This document shows, one piece after another, positions 46,462 to 59,137 of a DNA stretch of 64,000 nucleotides. Within the stretch, counting starts at the first letter, position 1; every line of letters starts with the position of its first letter. The DNA comes from Carex sylvatica. Lineage: Eukaryota; Streptophyta; Magnoliopsida; Poales; Cyperaceae. Position numbers and translations under genes: made by a program. The notes below the pieces were generated by a model, which did no database searches, had not been told where the DNA came from, and saw only the letters and a program-made list of their open reading frames with translations. The stretch spans positions 248,001 through 312,000 of the forward strand of contig CAXKVR010000060.1 in assembly GCA_964058845.1 (NCBI GenBank). The letters are read 5' to 3'.

Positions 46462-48850
46462 GCCTTTCACACATTTGAATTGCATGCAACATCAATCGAC
46501 CCGAAGCTCTTTTTTTAAGAAGGTTGTTATTATGTAATGAATAATCTTTTGGTTGTGTGTTTCTTTCTAGTTTGGATCAAAATAAAGTTGAGTCTCAGTT
46601 CCTTGTAGTGCTTATTTATGGCAAAAATATGTGATTTGCTAAACTGTAGGCCTCATACTACCCTAGCAACTTACCATATAATTTGTAATTCTAAGCGCAC
46701 TATCCAGGAAATTCATGACTCAAGTTACCTTGTTTAATTTGTGTTTGCTTTGTGTATTATTTTTATATGTAATTGGATTTGATGATTGTAAATTTAACTA
46801 CCATACATGGTCTGCATATGCTATTGGGATGCTTTACTAGTTGGTGATAAACATTTTCGAACTTTGATTATAAATTCAGTTCAGTGACCTTATAAATAAT
46901 CATTTCTTGTATATCGATATTATTATTATTATTATTATTATTATTGTGTTTTTGTTGTAATGGTGAGGAAATAATGTATAAATATTGTAACTTTCTCACT
47001 GCGATGAGGAATTCATTGGCTGGAAGAGAAAAAACTATTAAACTTCATAACAATATAATTCTTGCAAATATACCCTCAGAGTATGAGAAATAACAAATTC
47101 TGTATGGCCCCTTACCAAGGTTTAAAATTTGCATTAAAAGAGTATTACGCCTACTACAGAATTTTAATTAATGTTGTTGCCTAGTTCTATTTAACTTTTT
47201 TAGATTGGGATGAAGGGTTAAATGGCTGGTAACAATCTATTATTTTTATTTGCTTTGTGTATTATTATTTGAACTTGGATTTGATATTTGCAAGTTTAAC
47301 AGCCTTGTCACATATACTATGTATGCATGCTATTGTAAAGCATTAATGTGGTTGTATGCTAAACATTTTTAACTGTTGGTGATGATTTCAGTACATTATC
47401 CTAAAGAAATAATCATTCATCATTTTTTTTTCTTTTTGGTAATGCTAAGATGTACGAATATTAATATATATATAACATGAAAACTTTCTCAACTGTGATG
47501 AGGAATTGATAGCTGGAAGGGCAACTAAATTGTAGTGAACTACATAATATTGTGATTCATGTAAATAAGCCCCTAAAGTTGAGGTCTAGATTGTTTTATA
47601 AAAAATCAGAGTTTGAGAAATAAAAACACATTATGGTCCTCCTTAATAGGGTATGAAATTTGCATGATTGAAGTCTGATTTACGTTACCAGGGTTTGAAT
47701 ATTGTTTGCCTGACGTAAAATTTAACAGTACTTTCACTCATTGGACTGTCTTCCATATGCATGAGAAATAGGTTCTCCTAATTACATAGGAATAACTTAA
47801 TTCTTCCATTTTACAACTGTACCATGAGATTACCTATTATAATTTGAAATTCTTTCCTAGAATTCAAACAAAAAATGTTGGAATTACCTTCACTCTATAT
47901 AATTAGAAATTGTTAGAATTTCTAATTTGTTTGGCACGGTAGGCTACATGATAAAATATGTCAAATTTTCCTTATATATAGTTTTTGACTTTTGAAGAGA
48001 GTATTGTCTCTTCTTCTTTTTTTGGATTGAAAACTCGTGAACCGTACCCGATTTGCTATGTTACAATTTCATCTGATCCTACTTGTACCGAGAGTGGGAA
48101 AAATGAATTCGTATCCTCTCCATTTTGAGTTCATCTGGGCCAAATTGGTCCAGATTTTGATCAGACGGTCGAAATCCATTAGTTCAAAAGTTAAGTTAAT
48201 GCAAAAGGTGCGGACCTGAGAAAATGGCACACCGGAGTTAGCTCCGTCACAAAATGATACGGTTATGATACAGAATGATATGACACGTGTGTTAGTTACA
48301 TATCGTGACTCGTGTGTCCCATACCACGACCAATTGTTAGCAAAAAATTATAGCTCGATACGGAAATCATTTTGGTCCCAGCACAGCATGTTTAGTCACG
48401 ATACGTATTTTTTCTAACATTAATTCTTCATTTTAATATTTTAGAAAATCGCTCAATATTCTTTTTTTGAATAGTTTTATGAATTTTTCAATGAACAAAT
48501 TAAAATTAAAATTATGAAAAAATAGTAAAGTGTGATTAAATGTGACTAATATGACTGATGACGGCATGTTTGAATACAGTACAACTTGATCAAGACGATA
48601 CTCAGGTGACATAATTATTCGCGTGTCGTGACCACTCGGCGCGTGTAACATACTTAAATTATTCAATCCTTAATTTTTCACGATATTATGCTTGTAAATC
48701 TAAATTATCAGTGGCCTCAAATAATATCTTACAATGTTTTTTTTTTTTTTTTAAATCTTCAATGGCGATATTTTCAGTTAAAAAACCTTAACAACATTAT
48801 GTTTACTTTGTCAATATATGTTTACATGTCATATTTTACCTATGCATTCA
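46462..48850. other. NLR2 downstream region
   Basis: No gene. 46462-47170 aligns with 28956-29669 and 47170-47960 with 32240-32900 in unit 1. A (TTA)n run is at about 46918-46944. From about 48000 the sequence is unique; 48220-48420 has repeated ATGATACGG / ATATCGTGACTCGTG motifs with local inverted symmetry but no recognisable transposon ends. Confidence 0.55.
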
Positions 48851-51800
48851 CCGAAATTTTTATTAATATTAATTTTTTTTTTAACAATCTGCAATCTTCT
48901 AATGGAGAATTTCAAATTTGTCCAAAACCGAGAATTATTTTTCAGATCTAAACCTTTTTTCCGGAGAATAATTCTCCAGTTCCGGGCAATCCCTTTCTGG
49001 AGAATAATTCCCTGAATCTGTGTTTCCGGAAAATTATTGTTTGGATTTGGATTTTTCTGGTGAATTTTTTTTATCTCCTGAATTTGTTGTTGAATAGTTT
49101 GTTTTTGTAGTTATCATTTATTCAAATAAATTTCGTATTTAATATTTTTTTGATTGTTTTATATGTTAATTTGTTCAAAAAAATTATTCTATTTATATTT
49201 TTCAAATTTTTTAATTGTTTTGTTTTAGTTATGTGAAATTATATTTAGCAATTATTTTTTATAAGAATATATTGTCAAATGTAAAGTAATAATATTGAAA
49301 TACAAATTATGCCAACTAAAAAATTAGAATTAAAATTACTAAATAAAAACATGAAATGTTACTACAAATTAATTTTACGACATCATAGAAAATAAAATTA
49401 CTAAATAAAACTAGAATTGTCACCACTACAAATTTAAAATACAATAACATAAAAAATAAGAAACATCAGTGTTGGTGTCTGTTTGAAAAAAGATCCTCTT
49501 GCAGAAGAAGATATCTTCTTGTTGATCTTCTTGAGAAAGATGTTTTTGTTTATGCTTTTCTTGTTGTTTTCTCTATATTACAAGTAAAACATATATAAAT
49601 TAATTAATATTTGTTAAAGTGAAAACCAATAAAATTAGGATATGTAAATAATTAAATTATACATTTTATTACCTACCGCATTTTTATGGTCAATAGTCTC
49701 AAGATGAGCTTGATGTCCGAGTCTCCGACCCTATATACGGTCCATTTTCATCGGTATACGGTTGTATCGTCTCCATCCCTTTTTATAATAGAAAACCCTC
49801 TTCACTTCTGCCGAGATCCATATTTTATAAAACAAAATCCTCTTTCCAGAAAATAATTTTTCAGAACCACAGATCCGAAGAATTATTCTTCAGAAAGGGA
49901 TCACTACTAGATTTCTATCTTTTTCCAAGAGGACAAAAAGGGCTTATCCATGGAACAAGCCCAAAAAAGGCCATTTCCAACGATTCCTCTTAGAAATACT
50001 ATCGTAGCAAATAGTCGCCTTGAAAATAGACAAAATTTTGGCATTTCCAAGAATTACCATTGGAAATAGACTTTTTCCATGAGAAGCCCCTTGGAAATAG
50101 TTTCATACTTGGCCTTTGTTTGATTTATTTCCAAGGGAATTGTGTGGGGTCCACTTGATTTATTTCCAAGGGTAGCTGACTTGGGACCCACTAAATATTT
50201 CCAAGGCTGATTAATGAGAGGTCCATCTGATTATTTCCCAGGGTAGCCAACCACGCAGCCATCTAAAGATTGATCTGTTGACTCATCTGACAACAACGCA
50301 GCCATCTAAAGATTATAACTGGTCTCCCTCAATTTTTTTTTCTTTTAAATTACAAAGTGGAAAATTACAATTGGTCTCCCTCAAATTTCAAGTTAAAGAT
50401 TCATTTGCTTTGTGACATTGGAAAAGATAGGAGAAGGAAATCAATGGGATGGCCTTGAAGGCATCAATCTTCATCTACCTTTCACTGGCCAGGTTGCCAT
50501 CTAACAGAAAGTTTTTCAGGTTCATATTTTATATGATTTTGTAAAATATACCAAGTTTTACCATTTAGTTGTTTGCATATGCTCCACTACATTTCTTTTG
50601 TTTCCTACTAGCACCAAATCAGTAAATCCAACATTAACCTGAGTCAAAAATAGCTGAAAATGTCCATATATGGTTGCATTAATTGAAGCAAACCTCTATA
50701 AAGTACTATGGAACATGGCATCTGAATCTCCTCCGTACTAGTCAGTCTGTTCCAATGTTAGCTCGTAACCTGTTTGTTGAAATGTTAAATAAATTGGAAG
50801 CACCTGATAATTGTTTACATACTCAAAATCAGCAAGTGTGTGCTATTGATTGCTTAAGGTCCATTTTCAACTTAATTTGTATATTCTCCTTCACAGATAT
50901 TTGTAGTATTCTTATAAAGACTTGTACACTTAATCTTACAATTACAGAAATATTATTTCTAATTTTTGTGTTAGTCTTCACATATGCAAGGGTAATTTAG
51001 GCAGTAATGGGCACCATTTTAGGAGCACACCCTTTAACATTTGTTAGGGCATATTTGTCAATTCCTCTGTAACAATTATTTTTTTTCGTTTTTGACGTCT
51101 TTTATGTCAGATAAAATTCAAATGACAATTCATCATTGAACTCAATATTTAAATGTCTTTGAAGCACAATAGATCTGAAAATTCAGCATACTTCTAATAA
51201 AAAAATAAAAATAAACAAGAATTTGTTCAAAACTTTTCGTAATTATCTTTTGAGAATTGTCTTGCATAAATCTGATCATAACTAAACTAAATGTACATAA
51301 TTGTGGTTCAATTTTCTATTTTTTAGTTAGCAACAGATAGAGTTTAAAACTAATTAATTCTCTCTTATATTTGTTTTGACAGTTTCACTCCTGTAATAGC
51401 TTGCTTGCTAAGAGTTAAGCGGTGTTCTTTTATGTGGTTTGTACAGTCCTTGAGGTATTTTTTCTCATTAATTGAACATTTAAGCATTAGTTCTAATTAA
51501 AAACATAAAGAATTTATTCATGCAAATTAATATAATATTAAGTATTTCTTTGGACATGTTTGTAATTTTCTCTCTGACAGTCATCTTTTAGTTTCTGAGT
51601 TTTATCCCAATAATGAATTAGAATAATATATTTTATTTTCATTTTAAGATGCATTTTATTTTGATAAAGTACAGTAGTTGTAGTATTTAAATCTTTAGGA
51701 ATTTGTATAAATCACCTCTAGATTCCTATAAATATTAAATTTGGAAATTTTGCATTATTGGAGCCAATTTGTAGATGAGATATCCAAAGAGAGTTCACAG

Positions 51801-53052
51801 TTAAAAATATATATAATTATTTGAACTTTAGAGGGGTCTGAACTAAATTTCTTATGTTATGGTAGAAATTGTCAATACTCAATGAAATCAAAATTTACTA
51901 TTGAATTTACTGTAGCAGTGATATTTTGCACCAGTGACACGAAATTTATTTTTTCAGATTATTCATGTCATTTGATTAATTATTGCTTCTCTGATCCTCA
52001 AATATCAGATCTTGGAAAGGTTCTTCTCCATCCATATTGACTTTGGAAAGGTGCTTCTTGATATGATTACAAGTCATCTAGTTTAGAATATAAATTTGGT
52101 ATTTTATAGCTGCTATTTATCTCATTTGCAAGTCTCATTAATGAAAACAAGCATTGGTGTAAAATGTCAGGTTGAGAAGCAGCATATCCGAGCAATTTAT
52201 GTAGTTCACATATTTTAGATGTGTTATATAAATAATTTTGTTAATTTGTTTAATTAGGATGTGTTATACTTGCTTGTTGTTGTGATTTTATTTAAACAAT
52301 TCAAAGGGAGATACAAAATATACAGATATGTTTCTGTGTTCAGGAACTAAACATTTCCAACGGCTATCTCTTAAAAATAGTATAAACTGAATCAATAAAA
52401 TATTTTCATGCATATTTTCTCAAGTATTTCTATGAACATTCACTATAAAATAATATAAACAGACTAAGCAAAATATTTTCAAGGGCTAACTCTTAGAAAT
52501 AGTATGATCAACTATAAAATAATATAAACTGAATCAATAAAATATTTTCAAGGGCTAACTCTTGGAAATAGTATGACAAACTATAAAATAATATAAACTG
52601 AGTCAATAAAACATTTCCAAGGGTATTTTCTCAAGTATTTCCATGAGTCTTCCATATAATATAATATTTGGTCTGTTTTGGTGGGTGGCAGGTCATGCCA
52701 AACTTTTTCCAAGGATGTAAATGATACATTTCTATTGCCAAGCAAGAAGCATTTTCATGCGCTACTTGTTCCAAGAATTTACCATTGGAAATGGTATGCT
52801 GTGTCAGAACTCTGACAGAAAAGTCCATTTTATTTCCATGGAGCCTTCATACTCTTGGAAATGGCTATTAGTATCCTTGCAAAAAGTGAGAATTCTAGTA
52901 GTGGATTGCCTGGAACCAGATAATTATTCTTTGGAAAGAAGGCCTGGATCCGTAAAATAATTCTCCAGTTCGGGCTGATTTAGAATTCTCCAGTAAAAGA
53001 GTGCAGATTGTTAAATTTTTTATTTTATTCTTAATATTAATAAAAATTTCGG
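48851..53052. mobile_element. Mutator-like non-autonomous element, interrupted by CACTA 4
   Basis: Terminal inverted repeats of roughly 150 bp start CCGAAATTTTTATTAATATT at both ends. Flanked by the near-perfect 9-bp duplication ATGCATTCA (48842-48850) and ATCCATTCA (53053-53061). Internal GGAGAATAATTCTCC palindromes occur near both ends. Without the nested CACTA 4 it is about 1.2 kb and has no transposase. Confidence 0.78.
49902..52903. mobile_element. Non-autonomous CACTA element 4, second family
   Basis: Termini CACTACTAGATTTC and the inverse of CACTACTAGAATTC; 3-bp target duplication GAT at 49899-49901 and 52904-52906; 3002 bp. Subterminal repeats are of a different kind from elements 1-3: TTTCCAAGGG / CCCTTGGAAA and TTCTTGGAAATAGT blocks at 49920-50240 and 52350-52880. 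No transposase; internal short frames (for example 50683-51000) match nothing recognisable. Confidence 0.93.
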
Positions 53053-53061
53053 ATCCATTCA

Positions 53062-54369
53062 GCTATGCAAAAAAGGATGAATTTTATTTTTGTATGTCGA
53101 TAAATAAATAGACTGAACATAAGGCTCTGAACACGTGTTCAATCCCTAGTATTAGTTTTCTTATATATGTATTTATATATTTTTTTAAATAGCTTAATTT
53201 GTTGTTTGAATGTATATGAATTCAATTTAACTACTAAACGCACATATTTAAAATTATACATATACTTGTCAAACTACTAAATGCATGCACATATATATTA
53301 GCTTGTGTACAAGAAAAAAATATAATAGTACGGGTTGCAGAAAGTTCGGGCTACAAAAGATCAAATCAGTAGGTTCTTTTTTTCTTTTTATTTTTTTAAA
53401 TAAAAGATGCAAGAATAGGTTGGTAAAATAAATCGATATTCCACAAGAGTCTCGTATCTAGTAACCCAGATTTTGAATGAATCTCCAACATATTTTCACA
53501 TAAAAATTATGGCCACAGAGAAATTTTGCATGATTTTATCATTCCATATGTTGCTTCATTTTTTATTAAGTATTTTCTAAAACTTACTTCATTTGTTCCA
53601 TCTAGAAAATTTCAACAGCTCAATTCTTTAATTTCTCAGCCGTCGAATTTGAACATTTTTAAAATTCTTTACAATATTTAAACATTTGTATTATTTTTTA
53701 TTTAATTTTGAATATAAAAAAAAACCGGATAATTTTGACTAGTTTCCATTCAGCAGAGGACAGAAGCATATAAACTTTGAATTATGCTAATTAAGAGCAC
53801 ACAACTCGTCACTTAAGAGCTTCTCAACTTTTGCATGATGACGGAATCGACTTATTCTTGCCAGGGCCATATTGCCTGTGCTGTTGTCCTGTTACAAATT
53901 CTAGTTTCAAACAAAATTTATTGCCATCTGATTAAGATTACTAGAGACCGACATGAAATATAGGAAATATTTGCATTTTTTTCAAAATCAAAATCTGGAA
54001 CATCCGATGAAGTTCCAAGATGCGAAATTAGCTGAAACAAATTTAAATCTTCGGCAACACAGAGAAAAACAAGGGAAGCGTTACAGAAAATGTCTGAAAT
54101 TTGTGATACATATAGGGCTGAAAATGGAGCCGGATAATCTTGCTTCGGAAAAACATAAATGAAACATGGTTATCTACTACTTTCTACTCAAAACAAGTTT
54201 TAACGAATTTCGTGTTTCCCGTACACAAAGATGTATCTATTAACAAGTACTGCGGATTAATTGCTTATGCTCCCCAGACTCCAGACCGATTAAAATTGCC
54301 CCTATGCATAATTTTCTATGCCTGTGAAACAGAGAATCTGAAATTACCCCAACCGTTGACTTAATGAGA
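53062..54369. other. Upstream region of NLR unit 3
   Basis: No gene supported. The stretch near 53700-53750 (AATATAAAAAAAACCGGATA... GACTAGTTTCC) resembles 12080-12120 before the NLR1 leader. Short frames at 53953-54162 and 54140-54364 overlap each other and lack any recognisable motif. Confidence 0.4.
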
Positions 54370-54625
54370 GCTTAGCAGCTGCTAATCAAACTTTCGTCTC
54401 TCACCGCTCTCACTTTTTTTGGTTATCCTGTTCATACAACGCCATCTCAAAGCTTTCCTCTTTACATCGCTAGCTGCGATATTACTCAAGATACCGATCG
54501 ATCTCTTCCTATATATAGCGAAAAGTTGAAGAAAGGAGGAAAATAATACATAAAAGTCTGCGAGACCTGATGGGGTTAAAGCCTGAAAGGGCTGCAAGCT
54601 TACTCTTTTGTTTCCCCAAATATAG
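54370..54625 (+). other. Inferred non-coding leader exon of NLR3
   Basis: Third copy of the leader block (CAGCTGCTAATCAAACTTTCG, CGCCATCTCAAAGCTTTCC, GGGCTGCAAGCTTACTCTTT), ending at donor AG|GTCAGT at 54626. A TATATATAG lies at about 54512. Confidence 0.42.
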
Positions 54626-55145
54626 GTCAGTAATCCCATTTTATTTTTATTAATTTGTATTTTATTTAATTTTTAAATTAGGCTTCAGTGCTTCGCAAAA
54701 CATCGACCAATTAGTAGTTTCACGTTACATCTTAAACGGTTCACTCAAGTTTGCCTTTCTCTTATTATACTTTGAAATGAAAAAATGTTGTGAGTTCAAT
54801 TGTCTATTTTTTTAAATTAGCAGATTTTTCTGTCCATCCTAAAAGATCTTTACAAAAATTAATTTGCAAAATTATATTTTTTAATTTATACAAAAATTCA
54901 ATATGCATAGCACATTAAGTGGCACATATTGATTGTTTGAATTTTAATAACAAATTTTGTGATCAAGACGTCATTGCCGATTTGCATTTTGTAAATCACT
55001 ATAATGTAATTCTTAGTTTTGATAAGTTAATCAAAATTAGGGCTCACGAGGGAATAAGAACAATGAGATAAGAATTAAAACATTGCCGACCAGTCGGAGT
55101 TAATATATATGTTGCTCAGGTTCCTTATTTTTATCTGGTCGTTTG

Positions 55146-55206
55146 AATTATTAATATTATTATTATTGTTGTTGTTATTGTTGTTGTTGTTATTATTATT
55201 ATTATT
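55146..55206. repeat. (ATT)n / (GTT)n microsatellite
   Basis: Compound trinucleotide run. The minus-strand frame across it is a poly-asparagine artefact. Confidence 0.93.
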
Positions 55207-55649
55207 TTGCGAAGTTAGGATCATATTAACAAAATCAACGGTTCTTCTTCTACGCAAAAAAATAGAGAATTAAAATATATAAAATTTAGTTTTTGACAAG
55301 AAAAATCTATTTATTACAATGAACGGTTAAGATATTTAGCCGATCAAATTCTTAACATTGAAATTTGGAACAACCACGATTTCTACCTTCAAAACCTCTC
55401 CCAATATTTTGAAAAATAAAATAAGAAAAAAAATAAAATTAGAGCAAGCACACCGAATGACCCGCGTAACCCCTTTTTAAGTCCAGTACCTACATCTGTC
55501 AAGAAAATATTATGCTATTGTTATGAAAATTGTGTAAGCACTGTTTTTTTTTTAATTTAAGGTCAAAATATTTATTATTGTTACTTGCAGATGAAATAAA
55601 ATTAAGGATATAAACTGAAGTCATCTATATATACTAAATTAAGATTGTA

Positions 55650-55788
55650 GATATATGGCTGTTAATTATGATTGGGCTTCTATTCTCTTCCTTGGACTTG
55701 ATCTTCACTTCCAAATGTTAGCAAGGCCTCGATAACGATTCTTACCATCTCATATCTATTGGCATCCTTAACAGATCTTGTTTTTCAG
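55650..55788 (+). other. Candidate second leader exon of NLR3
   Basis: Homologous to 13595-13731 (GATATATGGCTGTT, GCAAGGCCTCGATAA, TTAACAGATCTTG, TTTTTCAG) with donor GTAACT at 55789. As in unit 1, similarity falls off after the donor. Confidence 0.35.
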
Positions 55789-56372
55789 GTAACTTAATTT
55801 TTCTTTGTTTTCTTGCTTCTACTTTTTTTTTTAGTGTCAATTTGGTATAGAACTCTACAACATCTATTATTTGGGGTAGAATATATCTGAAGCACCATAT
55901 ATATTTTTTAACTATATAGTATAATATATCATTGCTGGCAGTCTTTAATTTACTCTTTATTATTTACAGATGTCTAAAAGATAAAAGAAAAAAAGAAAAA
56001 AGAAAATGTAAGAATCCAGTCAGGCTTATTAGATAGGAACCAATTAAGACACGCATGAAAGCCCACATGAATCATTTAAACCCAGCGTAGCGTAAAGTCT
56101 TGTTGAAATTAATGCTTTTGATACATTGTGTGTGTTAAGTTACTATTTTTGTTAAAGAGATCTGCGGATCAGATTTTGTCCCACGCTAATTAGTTGGGGT
56201 GTCAATAGAATTCAGATTCTCCCCGGTACCGTAATAGAGAATCTTTTAGACTTATTGGATCTGGATCGTTCTTTTTAACTTGGCACGAATCTCAAAGCCC
56301 AATAATACTGCCCCAGCGCTAATCTCAAACCATAAAGTAAAGGGAATCTTCTACAATATTGTAGAGGATACT

Positions 56373-57886
56373 CACTAGTGGAAAAATTGAAATTAGGATC
56401 CACCTATCTGGATTGGTTATATTAAACCACCGATACTAATACCTATTTGGATCGGTTTTTTTTTTAAAAATCGATCCTAAAATGTATCCAGATTGGCATT
56501 TTTAGTGAACTGATCCTAAAAACTATTCAGATCGGCATTTTTAGTGAACCAATCCTAATGTAGTCACCATCAGGATCGGTTAATATAAATAATCGATCCT
56601 AATGTAGTGTAGTATTAGGACTGGTTATTTCGAAATAACCGATCCTAATAGTATTAGGATCAGTTATTTTTGAACCGATACTAATACTATTAGGATCAGT
56701 TATTTCGAAATAACCGATCCTGATTCTTTTTAGGATTGGTTTTTTCATATTAACCAATCCTAATAACTCCCTATATAACCTGTCTAGGGTTCTTATTTTC
56801 ATTTCGCGCTTCTCATTTTTAACTTAGCGAAAGTCAAACCCACCTCTCAACTCCTCCGTTTCAGTCTCTCCCTCTTCTAGGGTTCTTATTTTTATTTCGT
56901 GCATCTCATTTTCAACTTAGCGAAAATCAAATCCGCCTCTCAACTCCTATGTCTCTCTCTCTCTCTGTCTCAATCTTTCCCTCTCCTCCGTGTCTCTCTC
57001 TCTGTCTCCGGCGCCTCTCAACTCAGCGATCTCTGTCTTTTTCTCTGTCTCGATCAAGTCAAAAAAAGGCGCTGACAAGGATGTGCCATCCATCTCTTCC
57101 AAGTTCAAACAATTGGCTTGATGGACAAGGTTAAATTCGTTTTTACATCTATGTTATCCCTGTATTAATTTATGCTGATTTATGTTTCAATTATCATTAT
57201 GTCTGAATTTATATTTTTTATGGTTTTAACGATGCTGATTTATTGTACTTCATGAATTTTATTTTGTGTTTCAGGCATTTTATTTTGTATTTGCACCAAA
57301 TTTCTTCTACTATTGTACTTCTTTTTGTGTTTCATGAATTTATATTTTTTATGGTTTTAAGGATGCTGATTTATTGTACTTCATGCATTTTATTTTGCTC
57401 TAATCACCAAATTTCTTCTACTATTGTACTTCTTTTTGTGTTTCATGAATTTTATTTTGTGTTCTTAATTGGTTTTGAGCTCCAATAAATCAATGGTAAA
57501 TAAATAAAAAATTTATACTGGCTAGCAAATATATATGAAAGTTGGCTAAATAAAAAAAAAATTTAGATTCAATATAATATCAGGATCGGTTATTTTAAAA
57601 AACCCGATTCTAATAGTACTACTAGGATCGGTTATTTCAAATAACCGATCCTAATAGTTGATCATTAGAATCGGTTATTTTAAATAACCGATCCGAAATA
57701 ACCGATCCTAATAGTAGTGATCTGGATTGGTTGTTTAAAATAACCGATTCTAATTTAAACTTTTAGGATTGGTTATTTAACCGATTCAGATTAGTTTCGT
57801 ATTATTATTGCCCAGATCATGATCGGTTAAATTCTGATCCTAATGTGCGTAAATAACATATCATAATTTCAATTTTTCTACTTGTG
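56373..57886 (+). mobile_element. Decayed non-autonomous CACTA element 3
   Basis: Left end CACTAGTGGAAAAATTGAAA, right end the inverse of CACAAGTAGAAAAATTGAAA; flanking triplets ACT and ATT do not match exactly, which suggests mutation of the duplication. Subterminal arrays (56400-56770 and 57570-57850) are variants of the element 1-2 motif with frequent C-to-T/G-to-A changes (GATTGGTT, ATCAGTTAT). The interior (56790-57130) is the leader plus ATG exon (MCHPSLPSS at 57081) found inverted in CACTA 2. Two near-identical ~120-bp tracts at 57240-57450 form a direct repeat. Confidence 0.82.
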
Positions 57887-59085
57887 ATTTGTCCGTGTCA
57901 ATAAGACGTTTTAACCATATTGTAGAGGATACAATATTGTACAGGATATGTATTGTATTCAATAACACAAGAGTACGGATTTTTTGTGCTGAACTTTTGG
58001 ATATGGTAAGAAAAAAATTTCGTTAGTTTATCAAGTACGGATATTAGTAAGAGATATTTTAAATCTGGTAACCTATATGATAATTGATAAAGATTAAATT
58101 TTATATGATACTTTTAATTATGCTGTTAACTATATAATTAAAATTTCTTCATAAAGCATCAATTCCCAAAAGTGCTGTGATAATGAAAATCTGTGACCAA
58201 CTGTGATAGTGAACAGGCGCCTTATATCGTTATATTTTCACTATCTTGCTTGCATAGCGCAGCCCCTTTTCACCAAATTTTCTGCCGTTAATATGTTCCC
58301 AATACAGAGCAGCCACGCGAAAACCTTCATCCTTGTAGAAGCATTTAACTCCCAGATCAAGTGTATCCTTGATTCAATACGCGGGCTGTCCTTCACGCCT
58401 ACAAACACCGACTGTACTGAGAAAGCCCCTGTTGCTGTTAACCTCCATCCGATGTCGTCCTATGTTGTGCGCCCGCTCGCCCCCACTCTGTACCTTTCCA
58501 GTTTCATATCCATCTGCCTTAATTCTGGATAGATAATGGATGAGGGGTTTAATTTAGATGAGCATGAACCCTCTGTTTTCTTATTTTTTTTCAAGAGTAG
58601 AATATCTCATTTAATTGAGTAATATAATATACTAATGTAGGAAGTATTTGTACATTTGTAATTAATTAATTTTTTATCAATGCAAAACAGTAGGCTGGCA
58701 ATTGCCAACCTACCATCAAAAATAGTATTTGAGAATGGCCATAAGAGAGTACTTAGACTAAGGATCGTATTACTATATTATACTTGACGCAATAGTGTCA
58801 TGTGAGGAGTCGCTTGATTCATGGTTGGGTTCACGAGCTATGAACCAACTTAATGCCCCAACAACAGAGTAACCTAATGGATGCTCTTGATCTTTGACCG
58901 AAACATAATAGTGCAAACTACAATCCTTAACTGAACCCCCTTTTTTTTTTTAAAAGAAAAAAAAAAGTTCTTTTTTTGAAATAATAGAAAATCAATTATC
59001 CATAATAGAAAAAATTGATTTTTTTTTATATAAAAAATTGTATTTTTTTGTAAGATTGCCTAATCTTTATGTTTGTTTTGAACAG
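57887..59085 (+). other. 3' part of the inferred NLR3 5'UTR intron
   Basis: No intact gene. Holds a LINE zf-RVT relic (58241-58375, minus). The end matches the conserved acceptor GTTTTGAACAG (59075-59085). Confidence 0.45.
58241..58375 (-). pseudogene. LINE zf-RVT relic
   Basis: Minus strand: IHLIWELNASTRMKVFAWLL then ILTAENLVKRGCAMQAR and a stop. This is the reverse-transcriptase zinc-binding block of plant L1-type LINEs (usual form W-[KE]-L..P.[RK].K.F.W....L.T..NL..R). It is an isolated fragment without tail or target duplication. The plus-strand open frame 58203-58532 is its shadow. Confidence 0.65.
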
Positions 59086-59137
59086 CTCACGAATGAATGA
59101 GTAAATAATAATTATATTTGAAGCTGATTAACTGAGC

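Noticed and set aside
41818..48125. Shared GAATTCGTATCCTCT words at 41818 and 48104
   Set aside because: The similarity does not extend beyond about 20 bases and has no element boundaries.
50683..51000. 105-codon plus-strand frame inside CACTA 4
   Set aside because: No recognisable domain, no splice or leader context; likely chance in AT-rich DNA.
55075..55257. Minus-strand frame with a poly-asparagine run
   Set aside because: Trinucleotide microsatellite artefact.
58203..58532. 109-codon plus-strand frame
   Set aside because: It is antisense to a LINE zf-RVT relic, which explains the open frame.
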